Positions 1 through 6,999 of a stretch of 41,215 nt of DNA are shown in pieces (the first letter of the stretch is position 1; every line of letters starts with the position of its first letter). The notes beneath the pieces are model-generated. The model was not told the origin of the DNA, did no database searches, and was given only the letters and a program-made list of their open reading frames with translations. Made by a program: the position numbers and the translations under genes. The stretch lies in NCBI GenBank assembly GCA_028688815.1, contig JAQTXJ010000014.1:1-41215 (forward strand), given 5' to 3'. Source of the DNA: a bacterium (GTDB taxonomy: Bacteria > Hydrothermota > UBA3073 > JACQXS01 > JAQTXJ01).

Positions 1-497
1 CTTGTTTTTAAATAAGTTTCGGGAGTTGAAGCATCAAGCGAAATGCATATTTTATCAATACGAGAGTCAACAATCTTTTGCGCGGATGTTTCATTTAATA
101 AAGTTCCGTTTGTCGTTAAAGTAATGGTAGAAAACCTGTGCCGTTTTCTTGCGTATTCCACAAAATCAAAGAATTCGGGATGAAGCATAGATTCGCCTGT
201 CCCATATAAACCTATTGATACGGGAGATTTTAATTCGGAGATAATTTTTTCAAAAACGTCTTTTTTCATATATTCTGATTGTTGTTTTGTTAAATGTCTG
301 TAACAGTGTTTACACGAAAGGTTACAAATATTGGTTAGTTCTATCTGGATAATATTCGGCCGGCTTCTCACGAATATCGGCCTTTTGTCTGCATCTCGTT
401 TGTTGAGCATCCACCGGTACATAACTTCCGGATAAAGAAATACTTTCATCCCGTGCGTTTTATAATACCGGAAAAACAAGTTTAATTTATTTAGCAT
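1..497 (-). CDS. Radical SAM/SPASM-type protein (partial, 3' end outside window)
   Basis: The minus strand reads without a stop from an ATG at 497 to the window edge, about 165 residues. It contains the radical SAM iron-sulfur motif CNLSCKHC (Cys58, Cys62, Cys65), then YGTGESMLHPEFFD and LTTNGTLLNE, then DKICISLDASTPETY. This order is typical of SPASM/MoaA-like radical SAM enzymes, which cleave S-adenosylmethionine to make a 5'-deoxyadenosyl radical. The C-terminal half, where auxiliary cluster cysteines would lie, is outside the window, so the substrate cannot be named. It starts 3 nt after the stop of the B12-binding radical SAM gene and is almost surely co-transcribed with it and the methyltransferase. 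No clear ribosome site precedes the ATG, which fits translational coupling. The fold is secure and the function is not. Confidence 0.88.
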   Translation of the reverse strand, partial: MLNKLNLFFRYYKTHGMKVFLYPEVMYRWMLNKRDADKRPIFVRSRPNIIQIELTNICNLSCKHCYRHLTKQQSEYMKKDVFEKIISELKSPVSIGLYGTGESMLHPEFFDFVEYARKRHRFSTITLTTNGTLLNETSAQKIVDSRIDKICISLDASTPETYLKT

Positions 498-500
498 TTT

Positions 501-1967
501 TTATTTAAAAGACCCTATAATAGAAGATAATCTTACAAAAGCTTTGGCACGATTTTTCAAGACTTTACGGAATAGTTTCCCCAGGTTAGAAAATTGTATA
601 AGGTGTGACCTGATTGCGAATCGAATAGTATCGCCGGGAGTAAAGTTCTTTGTTTTTATAAGACTTCCGCTAAGTCCAAGAAACGTTTTTGCAAGTTCTT
701 CGGGAGTCGGGTCGTGTTCAAAATATCCTTTTTCTTTGCAAATTTCGTATAATTTTGTCCCCACAAAAGGAGTAGCGATTGACGGCGTTACCGCCCTGAC
801 ACAATTTTTCTTCCATAAAAGCCGCTGGAATTCTATGGTCTTTTTGCGGGTTTCTTCGTTTTCCCCGGGCATCCCTACCATAAACAAAACCGTAAGCGGC
901 ATATCAATCTCTTCACATAATTCTGAAAATTTTACAACGTCTTCTAAATGTAAATTCTTCTTCATAACCTTATTCAAAAATTCCTGGTCTCCCGATTCTG
1001 CGCCGATTGTAATATGTTGACACCCCGCTTTTTTCATTCTTTCAAGCATTTCTTTTGAAACCTTTTCTGCCCTCATCAAAACGTCCCATTTAAAATCCAG
1101 TTTTTCTTCAAGAATTCTATCCACAAGATTTGAAACCCGTTCCAGGTTAAGCGCAAAATTATCGTCCAGAAAAGGTATGTGTTTTATGTTATATTTATGA
1201 ATAAGAAGTTTTATATGTTCTATCAGGTAATCAACGGAATGGGCTCTCCATTTTTTCCCTGAGTTTAATTGGGATGCGCAAAAAGTACATTGGTATGGGC
1301 ACCCCCTGCTGGTAAGCATATACATATTTGGAAAGTTATTTAAGTCCGCCAGTTCATAAGCAGGGAATGGAATGGTATCGAGGTCGGAAATAAAATCCCG
1401 CGATGGAGTTAGAATTATTTCTTCGTTCTGCCTAAAACATATTCCGTTAATATTTTTAAGGGATTCCGAATCCTGTTTACTGCTGATATGTTTTATAAGT
1501 TCGACTATAGTTTTTTCGCCTTCACCGACAACCCCGACATCAAAACAATTGTATTTTTTTAATGTTTCGATAGGCTGTCCGGTTATATGAACGCCTCCTA
1601 AAATTACGGGAACGTTTGGAAAAACCTTTTTAGCTATCCACGCCACACTTACTGCTTCGGGCAGGTTCTGGCTATACATACAGGTTATCCCGATAACGTC
1701 GGGGTTGAAGTCTTTTATTTTTTTTGCCAATTTCGGAGCAGGTATAGTCGTTCTTATGAACTCCCTGTTTCTTGCCGTATGCATATCTTTATCCGCGATG
1801 CAGTTAATTATTTTAATGTTGGTAAAACCTTCTTTTTGAAGAACGGCTCCAAGATAAAGCAGTGGGATGGAAGCAAGTGGTTCAGGCCTAAATTGTTTAC
1901 CTACGCCCTTAATGTAGGAATACATCCCGGGTTGTATTAAACATATTTTAAAATCTTTAGAAGCCAT
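501..1967 (-). CDS. B12-binding domain radical SAM protein
   Basis: A 488-residue protein. The N-terminal half (about 5-165) has the Rossmann-like cobalamin-binding layout, with IGITCMYSQN, PVILGGVHITG and VGVVGEGE. The radical SAM core follows, with cluster motif CPYQCTFC (Cys223, Cys227, Cys230). Later DVLMRAEKVS and ITIGAESGDQEFLNKVMKK are the usual core strands, and MVGMPGE lies near residue 360. Family members methylate or rearrange lipids, cofactors or peptide products, often in surface-polysaccharide or natural-product loci; the substrate here is unknown. The gene begins 1 nt after the methyltransferase stop and ends 3 nt before the next radical SAM gene, a tight three-gene operon. The DxHxxG base-off cobalamin motif is not visible, as is common in this family. 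Confidence 0.92.
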   Translation of the reverse strand: MASKDFKICLIQPGMYSYIKGVGKQFRPEPLASIPLLYLGAVLQKEGFTNIKIINCIADKDMHTARNREFIRTTIPAPKLAKKIKDFNPDVIGITCMYSQNLPEAVSVAWIAKKVFPNVPVILGGVHITGQPIETLKKYNCFDVGVVGEGEKTIVELIKHISSKQDSESLKNINGICFRQNEEIILTPSRDFISDLDTIPFPAYELADLNNFPNMYMLTSRGCPYQCTFCASQLNSGKKWRAHSVDYLIEHIKLLIHKYNIKHIPFLDDNFALNLERVSNLVDRILEEKLDFKWDVLMRAEKVSKEMLERMKKAGCQHITIGAESGDQEFLNKVMKKNLHLEDVVKFSELCEEIDMPLTVLFMVGMPGENEETRKKTIEFQRLLWKKNCVRAVTPSIATPFVGTKLYEICKEKGYFEHDPTPEELAKTFLGLSGSLIKTKNFTPGDTIRFAIRSHLIQFSNLGKLFRKVLKNRAKAFVRLSSIIGSFK

Positions 1968-1968
1968 T

Positions 1969-2814
1969 TTATTGTTTTTTTAATAAAACAATCATGCCCG
2001 GAGCTTTCCCACAAAAAGTATAAGGTGTTGTCGTGTATGCCAGACCAAGAGAGTTAGCAAAACGAAGAACAAACATAGAAACGGGCAGAATGAATTTTCT
2101 GTGAATGATAGTGTTATAATAAGATGGGATTTCCATTCCTCTAAGTCTTTTGATTAGTCGCCCCGTCAAACTCAACCATAAAAAGTAAATGATATGTTTG
2201 GGAAGTGTCCAGCACAAATAAACTATTTTACTTATGAAAACTATTTTCTCAATTGAGAATCCCGATTCTGATGCCAATTTTTTTATTATATTTTCGTTGT
2301 AGGTATTAATATGGGAATTTTTTTCGGACAGCTCTTTTGCAGGTTTTTCATCATAAGGAACGGTTAAGAGAAGTTTACCTGTTGTGTTGAGTATATGGTT
2401 AATTTCTTTTAATACTTCTCTATCATATTTGATATGTTCTAATGTTTCTATGCAAAAAACGGCATCAAAACTTTTGTTTTTTATGGGTAGAATACAGGCA
2501 TCGCCCTGAATAGAAAGGTTTGAATATCCCTTCATTTTAGTATAATAAGAATGAAGTTTAATGCGCTTAAAAGCGATATCCATACAAAAATAATTATTTG
2601 GGTTCATTGTTGCCTCACCCATAATGCCGCTACCTGCACCTATGTCTAAAATTTTTGTATGTTGGTTTAGTTTATTTTGCAGTAAACGTATTATATATTT
2701 TCGTTTAAATATTTCTACGGTATCATATAGAGCGGCGTATAGAGATGCCCTGTAAGTTTCGTAATAGTTACGATAACTCACATCCGTTGGATGACTAACA
2801 GCATTTTGTTCCAT
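1969..2814 (-). CDS. Class I SAM-dependent methyltransferase
   Basis: The ATG at 2814 gives 281 residues beginning MEQNAVSHPTD. A longer TTG start at 2847 is open but would run into the hairpin repeat, so the ATG is preferred. SAM-binding motif I is ILDIGAGSGIMG, followed by the acidic strand YFCMDIAF. Post-motif sequences are GDACILPIKNKSFDAVFC and ETLEHIKYDREVLKEI, then LLLTVPYDE, all typical of Methyltransf_11. The C-terminal region has a hydrophobic stretch (KHIIYFLWLSLTG), perhaps a membrane contact. It is the first gene of an operon with two radical SAM genes next to glycosyltransferases, so glycan or lipid modification is plausible. A strong promoter lies at 2969-2997, leaving a leader of about 150 nt made largely of hairpin repeats. 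Confidence 0.9.
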   Translation of the reverse strand: MEQNAVSHPTDVSYRNYYETYRASLYAALYDTVEIFKRKYIIRLLQNKLNQHTKILDIGAGSGIMGEATMNPNNYFCMDIAFKRIKLHSYYTKMKGYSNLSIQGDACILPIKNKSFDAVFCIETLEHIKYDREVLKEINHILNTTGKLLLTVPYDEKPAKELSEKNSHINTYNENIIKKLASESGFSIEKIVFISKIVYLCWTLPKHIIYFLWLSLTGRLIKRLRGMEIPSYYNTIIHRKFILPVSMFVLRFANSLGLAYTTTPYTFCGKAPGMIVLLKKQ

Positions 2815-2840
2815 ATATTTTTTATCAGACACAGCAACGG

Positions 2841-2960
2841 ACCACAAGCAAGATGCTTATGATACAACTTTCTATTATTCTTCAAACCACAAGCAAGATG
2901 CTTGTGACACAACTTTCTATCATTCTTCAAACCACAAGCAAGATGCTTGTGATACTTCTC
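2841..2960. repeat. Three tandem 45-bp hairpin repeats (array A)
   Basis: Units start at 2841, 2886 and 2931, an exact 45-bp period. Each carries CACAAGCAAGATGCTTGTG or a near copy: two 8-nt arms around an AGA loop, followed by ATAC or ACAC. The first unit has one change in the right arm. The array is the transcribed leader of the methyltransferase operon. The same unit recurs as array B at 3508. This is a REP-like palindrome; no transposase is nearby. Confidence 0.92.
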
Positions 2961-2968
2961 TATTTAAT

Positions 2969-2997
2969 ATAATAAGGACGACTGCACTAAAAGTCAA
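2969..2997 (-). promoter_or_regulatory. Sigma-70-type promoter for the methyltransferase operon
   Basis: On the minus strand, TTGACT (2997-2992) is followed by a 17-nt spacer and TATTAT (2974-2969). Transcription would start near 2962, just before the hairpin array. The same promoter, with the same spacer length, is repeated at 3600-3628. Confidence 0.75.
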
Positions 2998-3018
2998 TTA
3001 TTTTAGAGCAGGGAGTTT

Positions 3019-3492
3019 CTATATTCGTTTATTTTTTCTCAAATCGAGCAAGTGTTGGAGTTGCCAATCTCTTTCTTTTGCTACTGCAGCATCGGCATCA
3101 GAGGGGGTGGCAGCTCTATAAATAGCTTGCAAGGCATAACTTGCCGCACCAACGGAATGAGTGGGAACATGTGCGGTTGCCACCGCTTGACCGGCAGCAC
3201 GGGCAGCAGAACGAGCAGGGATATCCTCGTTTACTTCGCGGGCAGCCGCGTGAGATGCAAGCGCAGCCTTGCGTATATCTGACATTTTAAATACGCCTGT
3301 TTTTATCCATTTATGTAAAGTTGTAATCGCGTTTCGAGGACGATGGTCTTCGGGATATTTTTCCTCAAAGTACGGCAGGACACGTTCGGTACAATCAATT
3401 GCCCAGACGGCTAACGTTTTATGGTCGGTTTTGTTTACAAGTTTTATAATTGGCGCTACTTTATATGTAATTGAAAATTTTGATTTTTTCAT
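3019..3492 (-). CDS. Imm-5-like putative immunity protein
   Basis: 157 residues from the ATG at 3492 (MKKSKFSITYK). A TTG 60 nt upstream extends the frame, but those residues are the translated hairpin repeat, so they were rejected. The core has KTLAVWAIDCTERVLPYFEE, then PRNAITTLHKWIKTG, then an alanine-rich helical stretch with SHAAAREVN and ARAAGQAVATAHVPTHSVGA. This pattern matches the small all-helical family annotated as putative immunity protein (Imm-5-like). Such proteins are named from toxin loci, but many occur alone and their real role is unproven. No toxin or polymorphic-toxin gene is adjacent. The gene lies between two copies of the same promoter/hairpin module, which suggests a cassette-like insertion or duplication. 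Terminator: none seen. Confidence 0.78.
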   Translation of the reverse strand: MKKSKFSITYKVAPIIKLVNKTDHKTLAVWAIDCTERVLPYFEEKYPEDHRPRNAITTLHKWIKTGVFKMSDIRKAALASHAAAREVNEDIPARSAARAAGQAVATAHVPTHSVGAASYALQAIYRAATPSDADAAVAKERDWQLQHLLDLRKNKRI

Positions 3493-3507
3493 CAGACATT
3501 CCAACAG

Positions 3508-3577
3508 ACCACAAGCAAGATGTTTGTGATACAACTTTTTATTATTCTTCAAACCACAAGTAAGATGCTTGTGATAC
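3508..3577. repeat. Two tandem 45-bp hairpin repeats (array B)
   Basis: Units start at 3508 and 3553, again 45 bp apart. The palindromes are CACAAGCAAGATGTTTGTG and CACAAGTAAGATGCTTGTG, each with one mismatch relative to the perfect form. Spacer words such as ATTATTCTTCAAA are shared with array A. The array lies in the leader of the Imm-5-like gene, exactly as array A lies in the leader of the methyltransferase gene. Confidence 0.92.
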
Positions 3578-3599
3578 TTTATTATCTTCTCTATTTAAT

Positions 3600-3628
3600 A
3601 TAATAAAAACAACTGCTTCAAAAGTCAA
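3600..3628 (-). promoter_or_regulatory. Duplicate sigma-70-type promoter for the Imm-5-like gene
   Basis: Minus-strand TTGACT (3628-3623), 17-nt spacer, TATTAT (3605-3600). The flanking sequence out to CTCTATTTAATATAATAA is nearly identical to the copy at 2961-3004, so the two are a duplication. The predicted transcript starts near 3593 and carries a hairpin leader of about 100 nt. Confidence 0.75.
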
Positions 3629-3662
3629 TTATTTTTATGGAATAAATACCCTGAGAAAAATA

Positions 3663-3691
3663 TTGACTAATACGATAATGTGTGCTGAATT
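3663..3691 (+). promoter_or_regulatory. Promoter for the GT4 gene (leaderless type)
   Basis: TTGACT (3663-3668), 17-nt spacer, TGAATT (3686-3691). The ATG at 3700 is 9 nt past the -10 box, so the transcript should begin at or within 2 nt of the start codon. There is no Shine-Dalgarno sequence. Confidence 0.55.
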
Positions 3692-3699
3692 GTAACGAG

Positions 3700-4956
3700 A
3701 TGAAAAACATTCTTATCCTCACAACAATTGAAAGAGCTTTTTACTCATCCGTAATAAAATATCAGCTGTTAGAACCATTCATGGAACTTGCAAAGCGGGA
3801 CAAAAAAAACAAATATACGTATGTCGGTTTTATCCCGATTAACCAGTGGACTTCAAGAGGCGGATTAATAAAAAATTTCATCTTATATAAAAAATACAGG
3901 AACCAATTAAAAAAATGGTTGGCCCAGAATAATATTTCCTGCAGTTTTTTGCCTATCCTTTTCCCGTTAAGATGTAAACATTTTTATCTCGGGATTGTGT
4001 GGCTTATTTTATATGTTATCACTAGTCTACCGATTCTTTTTTATATTATACTCCGGTATAGAATTAACTTTATCCATTCGCGTAATTACCCTGCAAGTGT
4101 TATTGTATACATTGTTAATCGTGTTTTAGGGATGCCTTATGTTTTTGATATGCGCGACGTTTACCCGGAAAAAGCTATAGAAGCAGGGATATTTAGTAAA
4201 CAATCGTGGAGTTACAGATTATGGAAATTCATTGAACGCAAATTGATAAAATCCGCTTCATATGTTATAACTACTTCACAACCATTTAAGGAATACGTGC
4301 AAAGTAATTTCCGCCAGTCAAAAGTAATCTTCCTCCCGAATTGTGTCAACCCGTTACGTTTTAAACCGGATAGCGCGACTCGCCAAACTATGCGTGAAAA
4401 GTACGGATTAAGCGACAAGTTTGTGCTTCTGCATTCGGGGGCATTCGGAACACCAAAAGATTTGTTTCTTATATTAAAATATTTTCTGCACTTTAAGACA
4501 ATAAAGCAGAACAGCCATCTTGTAATACTTTATGGTATGGGGAAAGACATCCCTTATATTTTATCTTCCGCAAAAAAGGCAGGCGTTAAGGAGGAAGATT
4601 TGACGGTTTTATCTTTGCCTCCGGATGAAGTTCCAAAATATATTTTGCTCGGGGATATTGGGTTGCATCTCGAATCTATGGCAATTGCAACACCTTATGG
4701 GATAGGGGTAAAAGACGGGGAATACCTTTCATCCGGGTTACCAATAATAGTTACAAAATGGCAGGAAGGAATTGCACCGCTTGTAAAAAAATACAATGCC
4801 GGAATCGTAATAGACACTTTGATGGATTCAACAAAGAGCGAAGAGGATTTATTAAAAAATTATGATATTGTTCAACGAAATGGATTTAAATTAGTAGACG
4901 AAATACTTTCTTTAAGCCAGAATGTGAACAAGCTGGGTGAGATTTATCTAAAATGA
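3700..4956 (+). CDS. Glycosyltransferase family 4 protein
   Basis: 418 residues from the ATG at 3700 (MKNILILTTIERAF). A GTG six codons upstream is in frame, but it overlaps the -10 box. The N-terminal Rossmann domain has a hydrophobic segment (YLGIVWLILYVITSLPILF), followed by the N-terminal-domain end YVFDMRDVYPEKAIEAG. The C-terminal GT-B domain begins near FVLLHSGAFGTPKDL. The donor-binding region is GIGVKDGEYLSSGLPIIVT, matching the E-x7-E area of retaining GT4 enzymes. These transfer sugars from nucleotide donors, usually on the cytoplasmic membrane face during glycan assembly. Two GT2 genes lie downstream. Donor and acceptor are not predictable. Confidence 0.9.
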   Translation: MKNILILTTIERAFYSSVIKYQLLEPFMELAKRDKKNKYTYVGFIPINQWTSRGGLIKNFILYKKYRNQLKKWLAQNNISCSFLPILFPLRCKHFYLGIVWLILYVITSLPILFYIILRYRINFIHSRNYPASVIVYIVNRVLGMPYVFDMRDVYPEKAIEAGIFSKQSWSYRLWKFIERKLIKSASYVITTSQPFKEYVQSNFRQSKVIFLPNCVNPLRFKPDSATRQTMREKYGLSDKFVLLHSGAFGTPKDLFLILKYFLHFKTIKQNSHLVILYGMGKDIPYILSSAKKAGVKEEDLTVLSLPPDEVPKYILLGDIGLHLESMAIATPYGIGVKDGEYLSSGLPIIVTKWQEGIAPLVKKYNAGIVIDTLMDSTKSEEDLLKNYDIVQRNGFKLVDEILSLSQNVNKLGEIYLK

Positions 4957-4978
4957 ACTATGCACGAATAAAAACTCA

Positions 4979-5146
4979 ACCACAGAGGACACAGAGGGGA
5001 AAAATAGTTGAGGGTTAAAAGATTAACAAAAAACAGAATGGAGATAAAGAGCAGAGTACACAGAGGAGAAATTAGTTCTCTGTGTTTTTACTATAGTCCC
5101 GAGTCTGTTGAGGAATTCGTGCCCATTCGCGTTAATTCGCGGATAA
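4979..5146. repeat. Periodic intergenic repeats (CACAGAG and ATTCGCG words)
   Basis: Two CACAGAG words at 4981 and 4990 (9-bp spacing) are followed by degenerate copies up to about 5090. Three ATTCG[T/C] words sit at 5115, 5125 and 5135, an exact 10-bp period. Short frames across this region on both strands look like chance. The same words recur at 7903, 15600, 15788, 25070, 36715 and 40360. Confidence 0.7.
5058..5089 (+). terminator. Repeat-derived terminator-like hairpin after the GT4 gene
   Basis: ACACAGAG (5058-5065) pairs with CTCTGTGT (5078-5085) around a 12-nt loop and runs into five T. It is built from an inverted pair of the CACAGAG words. It lies about 100 nt after the GT4 stop. 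Confidence 0.45.
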
Positions 5147-5209
5147 AATTCTTTCTGTCCTTTACGTTTAGTCCAACTGAGACGGATAAAAGATAACAGA
5201 AAATAAAAT

Positions 5210-6112
5210 ATGAAAGTATCGGTTATTATACCTTTATTTAACAATGCTTATAAGGAATTATCGAATTGCCTTGCAGGGTTAAATGAACAGACAGTTTTGC
5301 CGGAAGAAGTAATTATCGTTTCAAACATCTCCCTGAAATTGCCGTCATATAAGTTTAATGTTAAAAGCGTTATTATAGAAACACCTTTTTCTATTGCAAC
5401 GGCAATAAACGCAGGACTTAAATTAATTAAAGACGGGATTGTTTGTTTTACCGACCCGGATACGGTTCCTTATGAAAACTGGATACAGAAAATCATAGAA
5501 ATATATAAAAGTGATACCCGTATTGGAGGTGTTGGAGGAAGGGATGAAATTTACAGGGACAATAAGTTGGTCAATGCAAAGGGAGTCAAGATTGTCGGGA
5601 CGCTAACGGCCTGGGGAAGATTAATTGGCAACCATCATAATATTATTTCTGCCCCACAAGAAGTAGATTTTCTAAAAGGCTCCAATATGAGTTTTAGAAG
5701 AGAACTCGTAACAGGCTTTGACAAAAACATAAGCGGGTTTTATTGGTGGGAACAACCGGTATGTCTAAAGATTAAATTCCTCGGTTATAAACTTATTTAC
5801 AGCCCCGACATAAAAGTAAAGCACTTCAAATACAACGGGCAAACAAGCAACGAAAAAGACATATTTATGCATTCCCAAAACACAACTTATTTAATTTTGA
5901 GGTATGGTTTTTGGATAACGAAACCGTTATTCCTTCTTTATGTTTTTTTTATAGGGCAGACTCATAACCCCGGCATTTTAAAGGCAGTTTTATCAAGTTC
6001 GTTAACGAATTCTTTTGGTTTTTTATCTGCTTCTGCAAAAGGAAAAATCCGTGGGATTAAGCTTTTTTTGTCCGTGAGAAAAGAACTCCTATCCACGAAA
6101 AAAGCAAACTAA
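5210..6112 (+). CDS. Glycosyltransferase family 2 protein
   Basis: 300 residues. The GT-A fold begins at the N-terminus with KVSVIIPLFNNAYKEL. The metal/nucleotide-binding acidic motif is TDPD (Asp82, Asp84), with GVGGRDEI following and FLKGSNMSFRRELV before the acceptor half. The usual catalytic ED is replaced by a WWEQPVC context, where the Glu may serve. The C-terminus has a hydrophobic helix (PLFLLYVFFIGQ), suggesting membrane association. No ribosome site is visible before the ATG at 5210. The last 56 nt overlap tail-to-tail with the convergent GT2 gene. The role is likely sugar addition to a surface glycan; the sugar is unknown. Confidence 0.9.
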   Translation: MKVSVIIPLFNNAYKELSNCLAGLNEQTVLPEEVIIVSNISLKLPSYKFNVKSVIIETPFSIATAINAGLKLIKDGIVCFTDPDTVPYENWIQKIIEIYKSDTRIGGVGGRDEIYRDNKLVNAKGVKIVGTLTAWGRLIGNHHNIISAPQEVDFLKGSNMSFRRELVTGFDKNISGFYWWEQPVCLKIKFLGYKLIYSPDIKVKHFKYNGQTSNEKDIFMHSQNTTYLILRYGFWITKPLFLLYVFFIGQTHNPGILKAVLSSSLTNSFGFLSASAKGKIRGIKLFLSVRKELLSTKKAN

Positions 6113-6899
6113 ACAATACCCGTAACGTAGCACTGCTAAACAACAACGTCCCGTATAGCGTTCTTAAGAAAGTATTGGAAGAATGGTCTTTTAAGTAACG
6201 ATACATACTCCAGTGCCATTCGATTATTTTCTTGCGCCCCATTTTACGGGTAGATGCTCCGTGATAATGAATCACATTTGTATCGGCACAAAAATACGCT
6301 TTATATCCTTTTTCTTTTACGTCGTAACACAAAGCGACATCATTCATAAATATCGGATATCTTTCATTCATCCCGCCAACTTGATTGAAAATAGTCTTTC
6401 TTATAAGCAAGCAGGAAGCCATTATTTGTTCCACTTCTCTTGTAGTTTTATGGTCAAAATAACGCATTTTCCAGCCTCTGCCAAGTCCTAAAGCTTCAAA
6501 AAACAAATTCTTAAAATTAGGCAATTCCCTGCAGGAAGGTTGTAATTTTCCGTTTGGATAAAAAAACTGCGGCCCGCAAATCGCGGTATCTTTGTGTGAA
6601 TCCATAAAACTGCATAACTTTTCGATGGTATCTTTTTTTAATATAACATCGGGATTCAATAAAAGCAGGTAGTCGTGGGTTGCAATTTCGGCACCTTGGT
6701 TAGTGGCTTTTGATAATCCGGCATTAGTAGCATTTTTAATTATTTTAACGTATGGGAATTTTTTAACTTTTTTTAATGTGGAATCTTTCGAGTCGTTATC
6801 TACGAGAATTATTTCATAGGATTTATCAATAGAATCCAGACAATTTTGGATATATTCTTCAGAATTCCACGTAACGATTATTATTGAAACATTTGTCAT
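6057..6899 (-). CDS. Glycosyltransferase family 2 (rhamnosyltransferase-like)
   Basis: 280 residues. N-terminal SIIIVTWNSEEYIQNCLDSI and IILVDNDSKDST bind the nucleotide sugar. LLLNPDVIL (residues 79-87) holds the acidic motif. MASCLLIRKTIFNQVGGMNE and a downstream FMNDVALCYDVKEKGYKAYF match the acceptor region of WcaE/RfbN-like rhamnosyltransferases, followed by HYHGAST. Two short hydrophobic segments close the protein (TLYGTLLFSSATLRVLFSLLF), suggesting membrane attachment. It converges on the preceding GT2 gene with a 56-nt overlap, so the two were brought together without an intergenic terminator. The promoter is divergent from that of the isoaspartyl peptidase and appears leaderless. Rhamnose specificity is only a family-level guess. 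Confidence 0.9.
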   Translation of the reverse strand: MTNVSIIIVTWNSEEYIQNCLDSIDKSYEIILVDNDSKDSTLKKVKKFPYVKIIKNATNAGLSKATNQGAEIATHDYLLLLNPDVILKKDTIEKLCSFMDSHKDTAICGPQFFYPNGKLQPSCRELPNFKNLFFEALGLGRGWKMRYFDHKTTREVEQIMASCLLIRKTIFNQVGGMNERYPIFMNDVALCYDVKEKGYKAYFCADTNVIHYHGASTRKMGRKKIIEWHWSMYRYLKDHSSNTFLRTLYGTLLFSSATLRVLFSLLFSWIGVLFSRTKKA

Positions 6900-6905
6900 T
6901 ACATT

Positions 6906-6933
6906 AAGATACTCTGTATAAACAAATTGTCAA
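6906..6933 (-). promoter_or_regulatory. Promoter for the convergent GT2 gene (leaderless type)
   Basis: Minus-strand TTGACA (6933-6928), 16-nt spacer, TATCTT (6911-6906). The ATG at 6899 begins 7 nt past the -10 box, at the expected transcription start. There is no ribosome-binding sequence. Confidence 0.55.
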
Positions 6934-6963
6934 ACCCAAAATGATTTTTCAGTTTGATTGGAC

Positions 6964-6991
6964 TTGACATTTTAGACAAATATAATATTGT
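6964..6991 (+). promoter_or_regulatory. Promoter for the isoaspartyl peptidase gene (leaderless type)
   Basis: TTGACA (6964-6969), 16-nt spacer, TATTGT (6986-6991). The ATG at 7000 lies 9 nt past the -10 box. It is divergent from the promoter at 6906-6933 in the same 100-nt gap. Confidence 0.55.
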
Positions 6992-6999
6992 ACACTTAA

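Noticed and set aside
544-1020. Plus-strand frame of 158 codons inside the B12-binding radical SAM gene
   Set aside because: It is a shadow of the minus-strand gene, which has full family motifs across the same bases.
2815-2847. Extended methyltransferase start (TTG at 2847)
   Set aside because: The extra 11 residues run into the hairpin repeat, and no ribosome site supports it. The ATG at 2814 is used.
3019-3492. A complete toxin-immunity system
   Set aside because: Only the Imm-5-like protein is present. No toxin, secretion or polymorphic-toxin gene flanks it, and the immunity label is a family name rather than a proven role.
3493-3552. Extended Imm-5-like start (TTG at 3552)
   Set aside because: The 20 extra residues translate the hairpin-repeat unit. 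The ATG at 3492 is used.
2841-3577. The 45-bp tandem units as a CRISPR array
   Set aside because: Only three and two units, the whole 45 bp repeats with no unique spacers, and no cas gene nearby. The units are palindromic hairpins in gene leaders.
2841-3640. The hairpin-flanked Imm-5-like gene as an integron cassette
   Set aside because: The flanking palindromes lack attC core sites, no integrase is seen, and each gene has its own sigma-70-type promoter, unlike cassettes.
3682-3699. GTG start for the GT4 gene
   Set aside because: It lies against the predicted -10 box (3686-3691). The ATG at 3700 fits the leaderless pattern.
5008-5244. Short frames on both strands between GT4 and GT2
   Set aside because: Both cross the CACAGAG and ATTCG words. 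There is no ribosome site or family motif.
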